From Planctomycetales bacterium 71-10 (GTDB taxonomy: Bacteria > Planctomycetota > Planctomycetia > Isosphaerales > Isosphaeraceae), in contig MKTT01000083.1 of the NCBI GenBank assembly GCA_001898385.1, positions 1 through 64,000 on the forward strand: a stretch of 64,000 bases of DNA. Reading direction: 5' to 3'. The position numbers were made by a program, and so were the translations under genes. How positions within the stretch are numbered: the first letter of the stretch is position 1; each line of letters starts with the position of its first letter. The notes under the pieces were generated by a model. That model was not told where the DNA came from, ran no database searches, and was given only the letters and a program-made list of their open reading frames with translations. Below are positions 8,677-15,857 of the stretch, one piece after another.

Positions 8677-9014
8677 GGCGGCGGCCGGAGTCGCGCCTCG
8701 TCCACCGGCTCGCCCTCCTGCTGGGCAAGTCGCTGGCCGAGGTGCGGGCCCTCCCGGCCGCCGAGCTGGCGGAGTGGATCGCCTACGACCGGGTGGAGGG
8801 CCTCCCGGATCTCAACGCCTACCAGGCCCACGTCTGCCAGGCCGTGATCGGCGCGATGGGCGGCAAGCGGGTCCGCCTCGAGGACCTGATGCTGCGGCCC
8901 GCGACGGCGGCCGCGAAGCGGCTCACGCCCGAGGAGACGGTCGGGATGCTGGGCCGGGCGCTCGGCCGGGGCGGCGAGGCACGGCCGCCGGCCGAGGGGA
9001 GGACGTCGCCGTGA
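8344..9014 (+). CDS. Tail assembly chaperone, -1 frameshift product (gpGT-like)
   Basis: Ribosomes slipping by -1 at GGGAAAC (8667-8673) skip the TGA at 8674-8676 and read on in another frame from 8673 to TGA 9012-9014. The fusion has 223 residues. The extension has no good start of its own: the first candidate is a GTG at 8742 without a ribosome site, and the frame is already open from the slip site. The extension contains LAEWIAYDRVEG, resembling the EWMAYY-like core of gpT proteins. This is the arrangement known for lambda G/GT and for many siphophages, where the ratio of the two products controls tail assembly. It is inferred, not observed. Confidence 0.82.
8667..8673 (+). promoter_or_regulatory. 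Programmed -1 frameshift slippery site
   Basis: The heptamer GGGAAAC sits in the zero frame as G GGA AAC, immediately followed by the TGA stop of the short chaperone. This is a canonical X-XXY-YYZ site. Re-pairing one base back gives GGG AAA. A GC-rich stretch follows within 10 bases (GGCGGCGGCCGG) and could fold as a stimulator. Confidence 0.85.
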
Positions 9015-9331
9015 GACTCGGACTGTTGGTGGACGGCGAGCGGGTGGCGGTCGTGGACCTGGACACGGGGGATGAGGTCGCGGGGGTCATCTCGGCGCGG
9101 CTGGAGTCCACCCATCGGGGCGTCGTGGCTTCCATGACCTGGCGCGTCTCCGGCGCGTCCGGTCCCGGCGTCTTCGAGCCCGCCGACGAGGCCCCGGCGG
9201 AGGCCCCGACGCCGGCCCGCCCCCTCTCCCGCGAGGAGATCCTGGCCGCGGCCCCCGACCTCCCCCCCGACGCGCCGCCCTTCGAGGACGACGACGACGA
9301 CGACCGGCCGCGGCCGCGGAGGCCGCTGTGA
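9011..9331 (+). CDS. Phage hypothetical protein with acidic tail
   Basis: This 106-residue protein starts at a GTG overlapping the end of the chaperone fusion (GTGA) and ends overlapping the next gene in the same way. The N-terminal 55 residues look folded (VRLGLLVDGERVAVVDLDTG, then VASMTWRVSGA). The C-terminal part is low-complexity: proline-rich, then six consecutive aspartates, then basic PRPRRPL. No family recognised. The double overlap shows it is part of the tail operon. Confidence 0.65.
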   Translation: MRLGLLVDGERVAVVDLDTGDEVAGVISARLESTHRGVVASMTWRVSGASGPGVFEPADEAPAEAPTPARPLSREEILAAAPDLPPDAPPFEDDDDDDRPRPRRPL

Positions 9332-9795
9332 CGCGGGCGGGGTCGGGCAAGAGGCCGGCGGGGACGGGCGTCGCCGTGACGATCACCGGCGTCAAGGCGA
9401 TCGACCGCCGCCTCCGCAAGCTCGAGCCGAGGATCCAAAAGAAGGTCCTGACGCAGGCCATGCGCGCGGGGATGAAGATCATCCAGAAGGAGGTGAAGCT
9501 CAACGCCCGCAAGGCGTTCGCCTCGCGGACCGGGGCGACGGTCAAGGGGGTCAAGGTCCGGGCCGTGAAGCGGTCCCGCAAGCGGTTCGGGATCGACGTG
9601 AGGATCAACGGCGGTGCGTATGTGGGGAAGACGTTTTATTCGGCGTTCCTCGAATACGGCACGAGGCGCATGAAACCGAGGCCGTTCATGGCCCCGGCGT
9701 TCCGGTCCCAGGGGAAGACGGCCCGGGACGAGGCCCTGAAACGGGCCCTGGAAGGCGTGGAACGCGAGGTCCGCGACCTGGCGAAAGGGGGATGA
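9328..9795 (+). CDS. HK97 gp10-like tail completion protein
   Basis: This 155-residue protein belongs to the HK97-gp10_like family, a tail-completion or neck component. It has the basic helical N-terminus (IDRRLRKLEPRIQKKVLTQA), the central helix MKIIQKEVKLNAR and the C-terminal signature YSAFLEYGTRRMKPRPFMAP characteristic of the family. The GTG start at 9328 overlaps the preceding stop. In most HK97-like phages this gene lies before the tail terminator and tube. Here it follows the chaperone, an unusual order. Confidence 0.87.
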   Translation: MTRAGSGKRPAGTGVAVTITGVKAIDRRLRKLEPRIQKKVLTQAMRAGMKIIQKEVKLNARKAFASRTGATVKGVKVRAVKRSRKRFGIDVRINGGAYVGKTFYSAFLEYGTRRMKPRPFMAPAFRSQGKTARDEALKRALEGVEREVRDLAKGG

Positions 9796-9796
9796 C

Positions 9797-11278
9797 GTGG
9801 CTCTGATCGGATCGATCGCCCTGAGCATGGTGGCGAACACGTCGGGCCTCGCGAAGGGCCTGGCCAAGGGGGCGTCGGCCGTCGAGTCCTGGGGCTCCGC
9901 GGCGACGAAGCGGCTCGCGGCCGGCGCGGCGGCCGGCGGCGCGGCCCTGGCCGCCCTCGGGATCAAGGCGGGCGCGTCGGCCGCCCACCTCGAGGAGGCC
10001 TACAACAAGACCGACCAGGTCTTCGGCGAGCATGGCGCGAGCGTCATCGCGACCGCGAACAAGATGGCCGACGCCTACGGGACCGAGCGCCAGGCCTACC
10101 TCGACGGCACGGCGGCCCTGGGCGGCCAGCTGCAAGGGGTCGGCTACGCCGAGAAGGACGCGGCGGCCCTGTCGACGCAGCTCGCCAACCTGGCCGCCGA
10201 CGCGGCGGCGTTCCGGGACGTCGGCTTCGACGACGCGCTCCTGAAGATCCGATCCGGCCTCAGCGGCGAGGCCGAGCCGCTGAAGGCCTGGGGCATGGAC
10301 ATCTCCGACGCGGCCGTGAAGACCGAAGGGCTTCGGCTCGGGCTCGTGAAGGCCGGTCAGGAGATGGACAACAGCGCGAAGGTCCAGGCCCGCATGTCGC
10401 TGATCCAGAAGGGCCTCGCCAAGGACTCCGGGGCCCTGGCCCGCGAGAGCACCGGGACGGCCGCCCAGATCGGCGAGTTCTGGGGCCGGCTGGCCGGCCT
10501 CATGGAGACCATCGGCCAGACCACGGCCCCGATCCTCGGCTCCGCGCTGCAGGGGATCAACCAGGCGATCGTGGCGGTCGGCCTCGCCTGGGAGGACGGC
10601 GCGGCGGCCGTGACGGGCTGGTTCGGGTTCACCTCCGATTCGGTCGAGGGCGCGACCGGAGGCGTCGGGATCTTCGGCAAGGCCGTCGAGTGGCTGGGCA
10701 CGGCCTGGGACATGGCCCGGGGCGGCGTCGCGACGTTCTTCAGCTACTTCGAGGCCGGCATCAGCAAGGTCTCCGGCTGGATGGCGAGCATCCTCGACGG
10801 CCTGTCCAAGCTCGGGGCCGGCGAGTGGGCCGCCTCGGCCCGCGACGCGCTGCAGGGCTACTCGGACGCGGCCCGATCGACCTCCGAGGGCCTGGCCGGC
10901 TACGCCGCGGAGGCGTTCGCGGACAAGGCCGGCCAGGCGTCCGATTCCTACTGGGCGCGGGCCCGCGCCAAGATCGACGCGGCGCGGCAGGAGATGGCGA
11001 CCGCCAAGCAGGAAGAGGTCGGCGCGCCCAAGGCCGCCGAGGCCGCAGCCAAGCCCGCCAAGGGCAAGGCGTCCGAGTTCGCGGAGGCGATGAAGCTGGG
11101 TTCGACGGCCGCCGCCTCGACGCTGCTCCGCAGCCGCTACGGCCTGGGCAAGGACGGGGCCGCCGAGGCGCAGAAGCAGACCGCCGCCAACACGAAGGAA
11201 GTGGTCCCGGCGCTGAAGGCCATCGAGGCCGCCATCAAGGGCAAGGCCGCGGGCCCCGCCGTCGTCTCCATCGGATAG
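9797..11278 (+). CDS. Short tail tape measure protein
   Basis: This 493-residue protein should set tail length and help DNA ejection. Evidence is the position straight after chaperone and gp10 genes, a long helical and Ala/Gly-rich composition, an N-terminal hydrophobic stretch (about residues 38-60, AAGAAAGGAALAALGI), and a region around residues 65-230 that looks like a phage-tail tape measure core (NKTDQVFGEHGASV, then GLSGEAEPLKAWGMDIS). The C-terminus is Ala/Lys-rich. The start is GTG 9797. At roughly 1.5 angstrom per residue the tail would be about 70-75 nm, short for a siphovirus. Confidence 0.88.
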   Translation: MALIGSIALSMVANTSGLAKGLAKGASAVESWGSAATKRLAAGAAAGGAALAALGIKAGASAAHLEEAYNKTDQVFGEHGASVIATANKMADAYGTERQAYLDGTAALGGQLQGVGYAEKDAAALSTQLANLAADAAAFRDVGFDDALLKIRSGLSGEAEPLKAWGMDISDAAVKTEGLRLGLVKAGQEMDNSAKVQARMSLIQKGLAKDSGALARESTGTAAQIGEFWGRLAGLMETIGQTTAPILGSALQGINQAIVAVGLAWEDGAAAVTGWFGFTSDSVEGATGGVGIFGKAVEWLGTAWDMARGGVATFFSYFEAGISKVSGWMASILDGLSKLGAGEWAASARDALQGYSDAARSTSEGLAGYAAEAFADKAGQASDSYWARARAKIDAARQEMATAKQEEVGAPKAAEAAAKPAKGKASEFAEAMKLGSTAAASTLLRSRYGLGKDGAAEAQKQTAANTKEVVPALKAIEAAIKGKAAGPAVVSIG

Positions 11279-11290
11279 GAGGATCGCATC

Positions 11291-12277
11291 ATGGGCGTGA
11301 CGAGCATCGTCGACCTGTCGTCCGAATCGGGCTGGACCCTCGACGGGGGCCGCTCCTACACGGCCGAGGTCCAGGTCGAGACCGACGGGGCGACCGTCGG
11401 GGCGCGGGCGGTCCTCGACGCCCTGAACCTCTGGGCCGGCATGTCCTACCGCTGGCCGCTCACGGCCGAGACGCCGACCGAGGCCGACGCCCGATGCCTG
11501 CTCCAGTCGGTCAAGGTCTCGCCGTCGAGCAACGACCGGAAGCAGTGGAAGGCCGTCCTCGAGTTCTCGCCGCGAAGCTGGGAGGGCGACGACAAGGGCC
11601 CGGTCGACCCCGAGACCGGCGCCCGCGACCCCTTCGCCGCGCGGCCCACGGTCCGGGCCCGCTCCGAGGCCGAGGAGGTCGCCGCCACGACCGACCGCGA
11701 CGGCGAGCCGGTGCTCAACAAGGCCGGCGACCCGTTCGACCCGCCGATGGCCCGGTCCCGCCGCACGACGATCTTCGAGGTCTCGCGGGTGGAGCGGTTC
11801 TTCGACGCCGGCCTGATCGACGCCTACGAGGACCACGTCAACGCCGCCGCCTGGATGGGCTTCCCGGCCGGGTCGGTCAAGTGCATCTCGATCGCGTCGG
11901 GGTGCGCGTGGGACGACGACGCCGGCGGCTACGCCTGGTCGACGGACTACGTCTTCGGCTACCGGCGGCCGGTCGACGTCGGCGGGTCGACGGTCTCGGG
12001 GTGGGCCGAGGTCGTGCTCAACGCCGGCTATCGGCAGCTCGTGAGCGGCGAGCGCAAGGCGATCATGGTCGACAACGCCCCGGTCTCGTCCCCGGTCCCC
12101 CTGAAGGCCGACGGGACGGCCGCCGGCCCCGCGGACGACCCCGTCTACCTCGCCTTCGACATGCTCGAGACGGCCGATTTCGGCGGCCTGGACATGCCGG
12201 CCGACCTGTTCAGCATCGGCACGGCCGAGCCCGACCCCGAAGACCCCGAAGACCCCGAAGACCCCGAGGGCCCCTGA
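11291..12277 (+). CDS. Phage protein after tape measure, possible tail-tip component
   Basis: This 328-residue protein starts at ATG 11291 with AGGAGG upstream. The first 100 residues are strand-rich (SGWTLDGGRSYTAEVQVET, then WKAVLEFSPRSWEG). Two acidic and charged linkers follow, then a second ordered block around CISIASGCAWDDDAGGYAWS. The C-terminus is a tandem of DPE units coded by a 9-base repeat at 12236-12266. Its place after the tape measure suggests a distal tail or baseplate role, but no family is recognised. Confidence 0.6.
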   Translation: MGVTSIVDLSSESGWTLDGGRSYTAEVQVETDGATVGARAVLDALNLWAGMSYRWPLTAETPTEADARCLLQSVKVSPSSNDRKQWKAVLEFSPRSWEGDDKGPVDPETGARDPFAARPTVRARSEAEEVAATTDRDGEPVLNKAGDPFDPPMARSRRTTIFEVSRVERFFDAGLIDAYEDHVNAAAWMGFPAGSVKCISIASGCAWDDDAGGYAWSTDYVFGYRRPVDVGGSTVSGWAEVVLNAGYRQLVSGERKAIMVDNAPVSSPVPLKADGTAAGPADDPVYLAFDMLETADFGGLDMPADLFSIGTAEPDPEDPEDPEDPEGP

Positions 12278-12278
12278 C

Positions 12279-12647
12279 ATGGCGGCGAACGACGATGAAG
12301 GCGTGCTCATCACGAGGGGGTCGGTGCGGCGGATCGGGCGGGCCGTCGCGAGGGTCGAGGGCTCGCCGGCCTCGGGGCCCGGGGGGCCGTCGGGGGCCGC
12401 CGTCTACAACCCCGGCGTCCAGCGGGCCCGGGTCACGACGGCCATCCCCACCGGGACCGAGTCGTCCCCCAGCTCGACGGGGGCGGCCAGGCTCAAGGTC
12501 CGCGACTCGGCCGGGGCGTGGGTCGACGGCGAGACCGTCCAGGTCTACAACGACTTCACGATGCCGGCGTCGCTGCCCGTCGGCCGCATGGTCCGCGTCG
12601 CGTGGATCGCCGGCCAGTGGTGGCTGGTCTCCGCGAGCTGCTCCTGA
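12279..12647 (+). CDS. Phage hypothetical protein with C-terminal beta domain
   Basis: This 122-residue protein begins one base after the preceding stop. The first 55 residues are Gly/Arg-rich and probably disordered. Residues about 60-122 form a compact strand-rich domain (ARLKVRDSAGAWVDGETVQVYNDF style, ending in a WWLVSASCS motif), reminiscent of small spike or tail attachment domains. The role is unknown. The tight spacing supports membership of the tail operon. Confidence 0.55.
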   Translation: MAANDDEGVLITRGSVRRIGRAVARVEGSPASGPGGPSGAAVYNPGVQRARVTTAIPTGTESSPSSTGAARLKVRDSAGAWVDGETVQVYNDFTMPASLPVGRMVRVAWIAGQWWLVSASCS

Positions 12648-12657
12648 GGGCCCGACG

Positions 12658-13080
12658 ATGCTGTTCGACCCCGGATGTCCGAATTGCGGCTGCGGCCCGT
12701 CGTCGCCGACGTGCTGGGACGTCGTCTTCCCGGCGTCCGACCTCACGCTCACGGTCGTCCCGGCCGTCGGGTACGGCCCGTCCCGCGACGGGGCGATGCT
12801 ATGGGACGGCGCGTCGACCTGGACTAGCGTGTGCGTCGCCTCGTGTATCTTCGTCCTCATCTGCGGCGTCGGGTCGAGCCCGTCGTTGGCCTCGCGTGTT
12901 TACAGCGGATGCCCCGCGGGCACCTCCTCCGCGATGTGTTCGACGACCTTGGCCTACCCTTCCAAACTGACCTTCGCGAATTCCACGCAGACGCCGTTCA
13001 GGCTGGAATTCCGGGTCCGCGACTGCAACGTGTGGGTGTCCATGTTCGGGCTGGACGCCCGCGTCGTCGTCACCCTCTGA
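12658..13080 (+). CDS. Cysteine-rich phage protein, unknown role
   Basis: This 140-residue protein starts at ATG 12658, 10 bases after the previous stop. It contains eleven cysteines, including PGCPNCGCG near the N-terminus and CVASCIFVLICGVG in the middle, where a short hydrophobic stretch lies. The C-terminal 40 residues look strand-rich (FRLEFRVRDCNVWVSMF). High cysteine content suggests metal binding or disulfide bonding. It could be a virion tip or host-range protein. No homologous family is recognised. Confidence 0.5.
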   Translation: MLFDPGCPNCGCGPSSPTCWDVVFPASDLTLTVVPAVGYGPSRDGAMLWDGASTWTSVCVASCIFVLICGVGSSPSLASRVYSGCPAGTSSAMCSTTLAYPSKLTFANSTQTPFRLEFRVRDCNVWVSMFGLDARVVVTL

Positions 13081-13091
13081 GGCCCCCACCG

Positions 13092-13460
13092 ATGCGTTGC
13101 CCCCACTGCCCCCGCCGGGGCCTCCCCTGCGACGGCGAGGTCATCCCTCGCCTGTGCCAGCTCGTCGACCCCTCGCACCCCGACCATCGGCCGGAGTACC
13201 GGGCGGCCCTGGCCCCGCCCCAGGCCTACCCGTCGATCGCGGCGCAGGCCCGCGGCCTGGCCGGCTCTCTGGCGACCTGGCTCCGTGCCGGCTGCCCGAT
13301 CACCCCGGCGGCCGAGCGGGCGCGGCGGCGGGCGGTCTGCACCGGCTGCCCGGAGTTCGACGCCGAGGCGAGGCGGTGCCGGGCCTGCGGGTGCCTGGCG
13401 GACGTCAAGCCCTGGCTGGGCACGGCGACCTGCCCGCGGGGGAAATGGGGGACGGGTTGA
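13092..13460 (+). CDS. Small zinc-ribbon-like phage protein
   Basis: This 122-residue protein has an N-terminal MRCPHC pair and a C-terminal module CTGCPEFDAEARRCRACGC followed by ATCPRGKW. Eight or more cysteines arranged as CxxC pairs imply one or two zinc sites. The ending CP-x-GKW is known from small proteins in many phage tail regions, but their function is not established. It is the last phage gene before the attachment site. Confidence 0.6.
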   Translation: MRCPHCPRRGLPCDGEVIPRLCQLVDPSHPDHRPEYRAALAPPQAYPSIAAQARGLAGSLATWLRAGCPITPAAERARRRAVCTGCPEFDAEARRCRACGCLADVKPWLGTATCPRGKWGTG

Positions 13461-13637
13461 CCCGCACAGGAACCAATTCCGCCCCCTGGGACCTTTGCGG
13501 CGTGGTAACACTTTGGGCCGTGCGACCCGCGTATCACCCGTGCGCGAGCGGCGGCCCGGAGCGGTCCCGAGGCCCCAAAAACACGGGGTTTCCCTCGCAT
13601 TTTCGCCGCCGCTCCCGCATCACCCGCGCCGTCGCGA

Positions 13638-13648
13638 GGCAGGATTTA
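13638..13648 (+). other. Left part of prophage attachment site (tRNA-Leu core)
   Basis: Bases 13640-13648 read CAGGATTTA: the 5' strand of a tRNA anticodon stem (CAGGA), two loop bases, and the TA of a UAG anticodon. They continue directly into the tRNA 3' half at 14661 if the intervening IS630 element is removed. The bases further left do not form a tRNA 5' half (no GCGAGAG acceptor strand, no D arm), which is what a phage-side att junction should look like. Confidence 0.7.
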
Positions 13649-14658
13649 GAGCGGCGACCCGTCGCTTGGCGCACGTATCGGGATAGGATGGAGAGTGGGA
13701 GGTCAAGCCATGCCCGCCTCATATTCGGAAGACCTTCGCCGCCGGGTCGTGGACGCCGTGGAGCGGCATGAGGGTTCGATCCGCCAGGTCGCGCGACGGT
13801 TCGCGGTCAGCCCCTCGTTCGTGGTGCGGTTGCTGCACCGGCGCCGCGAGGCCGGGACGATCGAGCCGCGGCCCCATCGCGGGGGGCGTGGGCCGCTGTT
13901 GGGCGCCGACGACCTGGCTCGTCTCGACGCGCTGATCCGCGAGGAGCCCGACGCCACCCGCGAGGAGCTGCGAAGACGGCTGGGGATCGCATGCAGCCTG
14001 ATGACCCTCTCGCGGGCGTTCCGCCGCCTGAGGCTCACGCGCAAGAAGAAGACGCTGCACGCCGAGGAGCGGGACCGTCCCGACGTCCGGAGGAAGCGGG
14101 CCGCGTTCCGGAGGGCGGCGGGGGTCCCGCGTCGACGCCTGGTCTTCGTCGACGAGAGCGGCGTGACGACGTCGATGACGCGGCCCTACGGCCTGGCGCC
14201 GGTCGGTCGGCGCGTCCGCGCCGCGGCTCCCGGCCGCTGGCGGGCGGTCACGCTGATCTGCGGCTTGCGCGACGCCGGCGCCACGGCCCCGATGGCCTTC
14301 GAGGGGGCGACCGATCAGGCCGCGTTCGAGACCTACGCCGAGGACGTCCTCGCCCCCCGCCTCCACCCCGGAGACGTCGTCGTCCGGGACGATCTCCGCC
14401 CCCACAAGTCGGTCGCGGCCATCGCGGCGGTGGAGGCCGCGGGGGCTTCCGTACTCCCCCTGCCGCCGTGGAGTCCCGACCTCAACCCGATCGAGGAGAT
14501 GTCCTCGAAGCTCAAGGGCTCGATGCGAGCGGCGGCGGCCCGGACCACCGAGGCCGTCTACGCCGCCATCGGCTCGGCCCTCCAGGGCGTCACCGCCGAG
14601 GACGCCCGAGGCTGGTTCCACTCCAGGGCCGCGTACGCTACGTGAGCGTTCGCCGCTC
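13649..14658. mobile_element. IS630-family insertion sequence
   Basis: This 1010-bp element is bounded by TA on both sides (13647-13648 and 14659-14660), the target duplication of the IS630/Tc1 group. The ends are inverted: GAGCGGCGA at 13649-13657 and TCGCCGCTC at 14650-14658, 9 of 9 matching. It carries one intact transposase gene. It has inserted into the anticodon-loop TA of the tRNA-derived attachment site. Base composition is similar to the surroundings. Confidence 0.85.
13710..14645 (+). CDS. IS630-family DDE transposase
   Basis: This 311-residue transposase has an N-terminal helix-turn-helix region (residues about 1-60, SYSEDLRRRVVDAVE, then VARRFAVSPSFVVRLL) and a DDE integrase-like domain. 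The three catalytic carboxylates are readable as VFVDESG (first Asp), VVVRDD (second Asp, usually MDN in relatives) and NPIEE (Glu) after the signature PPWSPDLNP. ATG 13710 is chosen because GGAGG lies 7 bases upstream; a GTG at 13695 has no such site. The gene is unbroken, so the element may still be active. Confidence 0.92.
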   Translation: MPASYSEDLRRRVVDAVERHEGSIRQVARRFAVSPSFVVRLLHRRREAGTIEPRPHRGGRGPLLGADDLARLDALIREEPDATREELRRRLGIACSLMTLSRAFRRLRLTRKKKTLHAEERDRPDVRRKRAAFRRAAGVPRRRLVFVDESGVTTSMTRPYGLAPVGRRVRAAAPGRWRAVTLICGLRDAGATAPMAFEGATDQAAFETYAEDVLAPRLHPGDVVVRDDLRPHKSVAAIAAVEAAGASVLPLPPWSPDLNPIEEMSSKLKGSMRAAAARTTEAVYAAIGSALQGVTAEDARGWFHSRAAYAT

Positions 14659-14706
14659 TAGGTTCCTGTGCCGCAAGGCGTGCGGGTTCGACTCCCGCCT
14701 CTCGCA
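14659..14706 (+). other. tRNA-Leu(UAG) 3' half forming the attachment site
   Basis: After the IS630 TA, the sequence runs as the 3' half of a leucine tRNA: anticodon loop remainder GGT, anticodon stem 3' strand TCCTG (pairs with CAGGA at 13640-13644), a variable-arm hairpin GCC GCAA GGC, a T arm GCGGG-TTCGACT-CCCGC at 14682-14698, and acceptor strand CTCTCGC with discriminator A at 14706. CCA is not encoded. The 5' half is absent, so this is not a functional tRNA here. It is best read as the displaced host 3' half at the right end of the prophage. The intact gene should lie at the left end, outside the window. Confidence 0.82.
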
Positions 14707-15016
14707 TTGGTTTGCAAGGCGACGACTTGGGTTGATCAGTGCGGGCCGATGGTCCAACCCGGGGCCGAGGTCGGCAAGGATTTGGTAACGACCTGCGGGT
14801 CGCGAGGGGCGGCGTCGCCGGGATCGACGCCGCCTCCTCTGTCCGCCGCGGCGGCATGCATGGGGTGTTCGAGGCGGCGTGGACTTCCCCTCGCGATGCG
14901 GGGAGTGGCGGGGCTGCGCCCCTGCGCCGGGCGGCGGCGTCGGGGCGGGCGTCACACGATCGGGATTCGTCCCGTTCTGTTTGGTGCGGTCCCTTCCCAT
15001 CCGCGAGGAGCCTCGC
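14707..15016. other. Intergenic region right of the prophage
   Basis: These 310 bases hold no convincing gene. The last 20 contain the ribosome site GAGGAG of the next gene. I see no clear promoter, repeat or RNA beyond the tRNA fragment at the left edge. Confidence 0.5.
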
Positions 15017-15805
15017 ATGCCAGACATCGACCCCACCGCAATCACCGAGCAGATGCGGACGTTCCACGCGCAGGACGTGGCCGAGCAGGCCGCGTGGATG
15101 CTGCACAGCCCGATGTGGCGGACGATCTCGGCCCGCTTCTACAACCTGCACGGCATCGACCTGCGCAAGCACGTCAAGTCGATCGTGAAGGTGAACCCGA
15201 CGATCAACGCCGGCTTCGACTTCGTGCCGGTCGACGCCGAAGCCTGGGCGACCGCGCTGCAACGCGGGGGATTCCAGCCGGACCTGCGCGAGCGGATCCT
15301 GGGCATCCTCCCCTCGGTGGGGAGCATCGCGGCGCTGGCGACCCACGGGCAGGGGTATCGAGAGGACTCCGAGCCCAGCCTGCATTGCGCGGTCGCGAAG
15401 GACCTCTGCAACGTCCACCTCGACAACGTCGGCATCCGCCTGGGGAATTACAACGCCAACGCCCCCCAGCACGTCGCCGACGAGCTGATCTGGCAGGACA
15501 AGATCCTCCCGGGGATGTTGAAGGTCGGCATCTCGCCGCACTTCGTCAACCTCCTGCGCCGCGTCCACCCGATCGTCCCGAACCTCCGGCAGGTGACGGC
15601 GGTGACCAGGGAATGGCAGCCCCGCGTCGGCGTCGAAGCCGACATCGCCCGCGTCCGCAGCCTGGACGCCTCGAAGCAAGTGCGGGTCTACATCGACTTC
15701 TCGCACGCGTGCACCAACTCGACCTGCAACCTGATCAACAACATGCGGGAGAAGACGTACAACGACGATCGGGTCATGTTCACGATCGAGGTGACGGGCC
15801 TGTGA
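15017..15805 (+). CDS. Hypothetical protein, 262 residues
   Basis: GAGGAG lies 6 bases before ATG 15017. The protein is mixed alpha/beta with no signal peptide or membrane segment. It contains a His/Cys cluster around HCAVAKDLCNVHLDNVGIRLG and another Cys pair in HACTNSTCN near residue 240. These could bind a metal, but no family is recognised. It is the first host gene after the attachment site, and its codon use resembles the neighbours. Confidence 0.65.
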   Translation: MPDIDPTAITEQMRTFHAQDVAEQAAWMLHSPMWRTISARFYNLHGIDLRKHVKSIVKVNPTINAGFDFVPVDAEAWATALQRGGFQPDLRERILGILPSVGSIAALATHGQGYREDSEPSLHCAVAKDLCNVHLDNVGIRLGNYNANAPQHVADELIWQDKILPGMLKVGISPHFVNLLRRVHPIVPNLRQVTAVTREWQPRVGVEADIARVRSLDASKQVRVYIDFSHACTNSTCNLINNMREKTYNDDRVMFTIEVTGL

Positions 15806-15857
15806 GGGCCCACGGCCCGGGTCGCGGCCGGGTCGCGGTCCATCGCCCCGGAGGTGG

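Noticed and set aside
9686..12313. A minus-strand frame of 875 residues opposite the tape measure
   Set aside because: It is a shadow of the phage tail genes, with Arg/Gly/Leu-rich low-complexity composition.
13571..13590. Terminator CCCC-N8-GGGGTTT before the attachment site
   Set aside because: The 4-bp stem and 8-base loop are too weak to support.
14659..14706. A functional tRNA gene
   Set aside because: Only the anticodon loop to acceptor 3' strand is present. The 5' half is absent upstream, so it is an attachment-site remnant.
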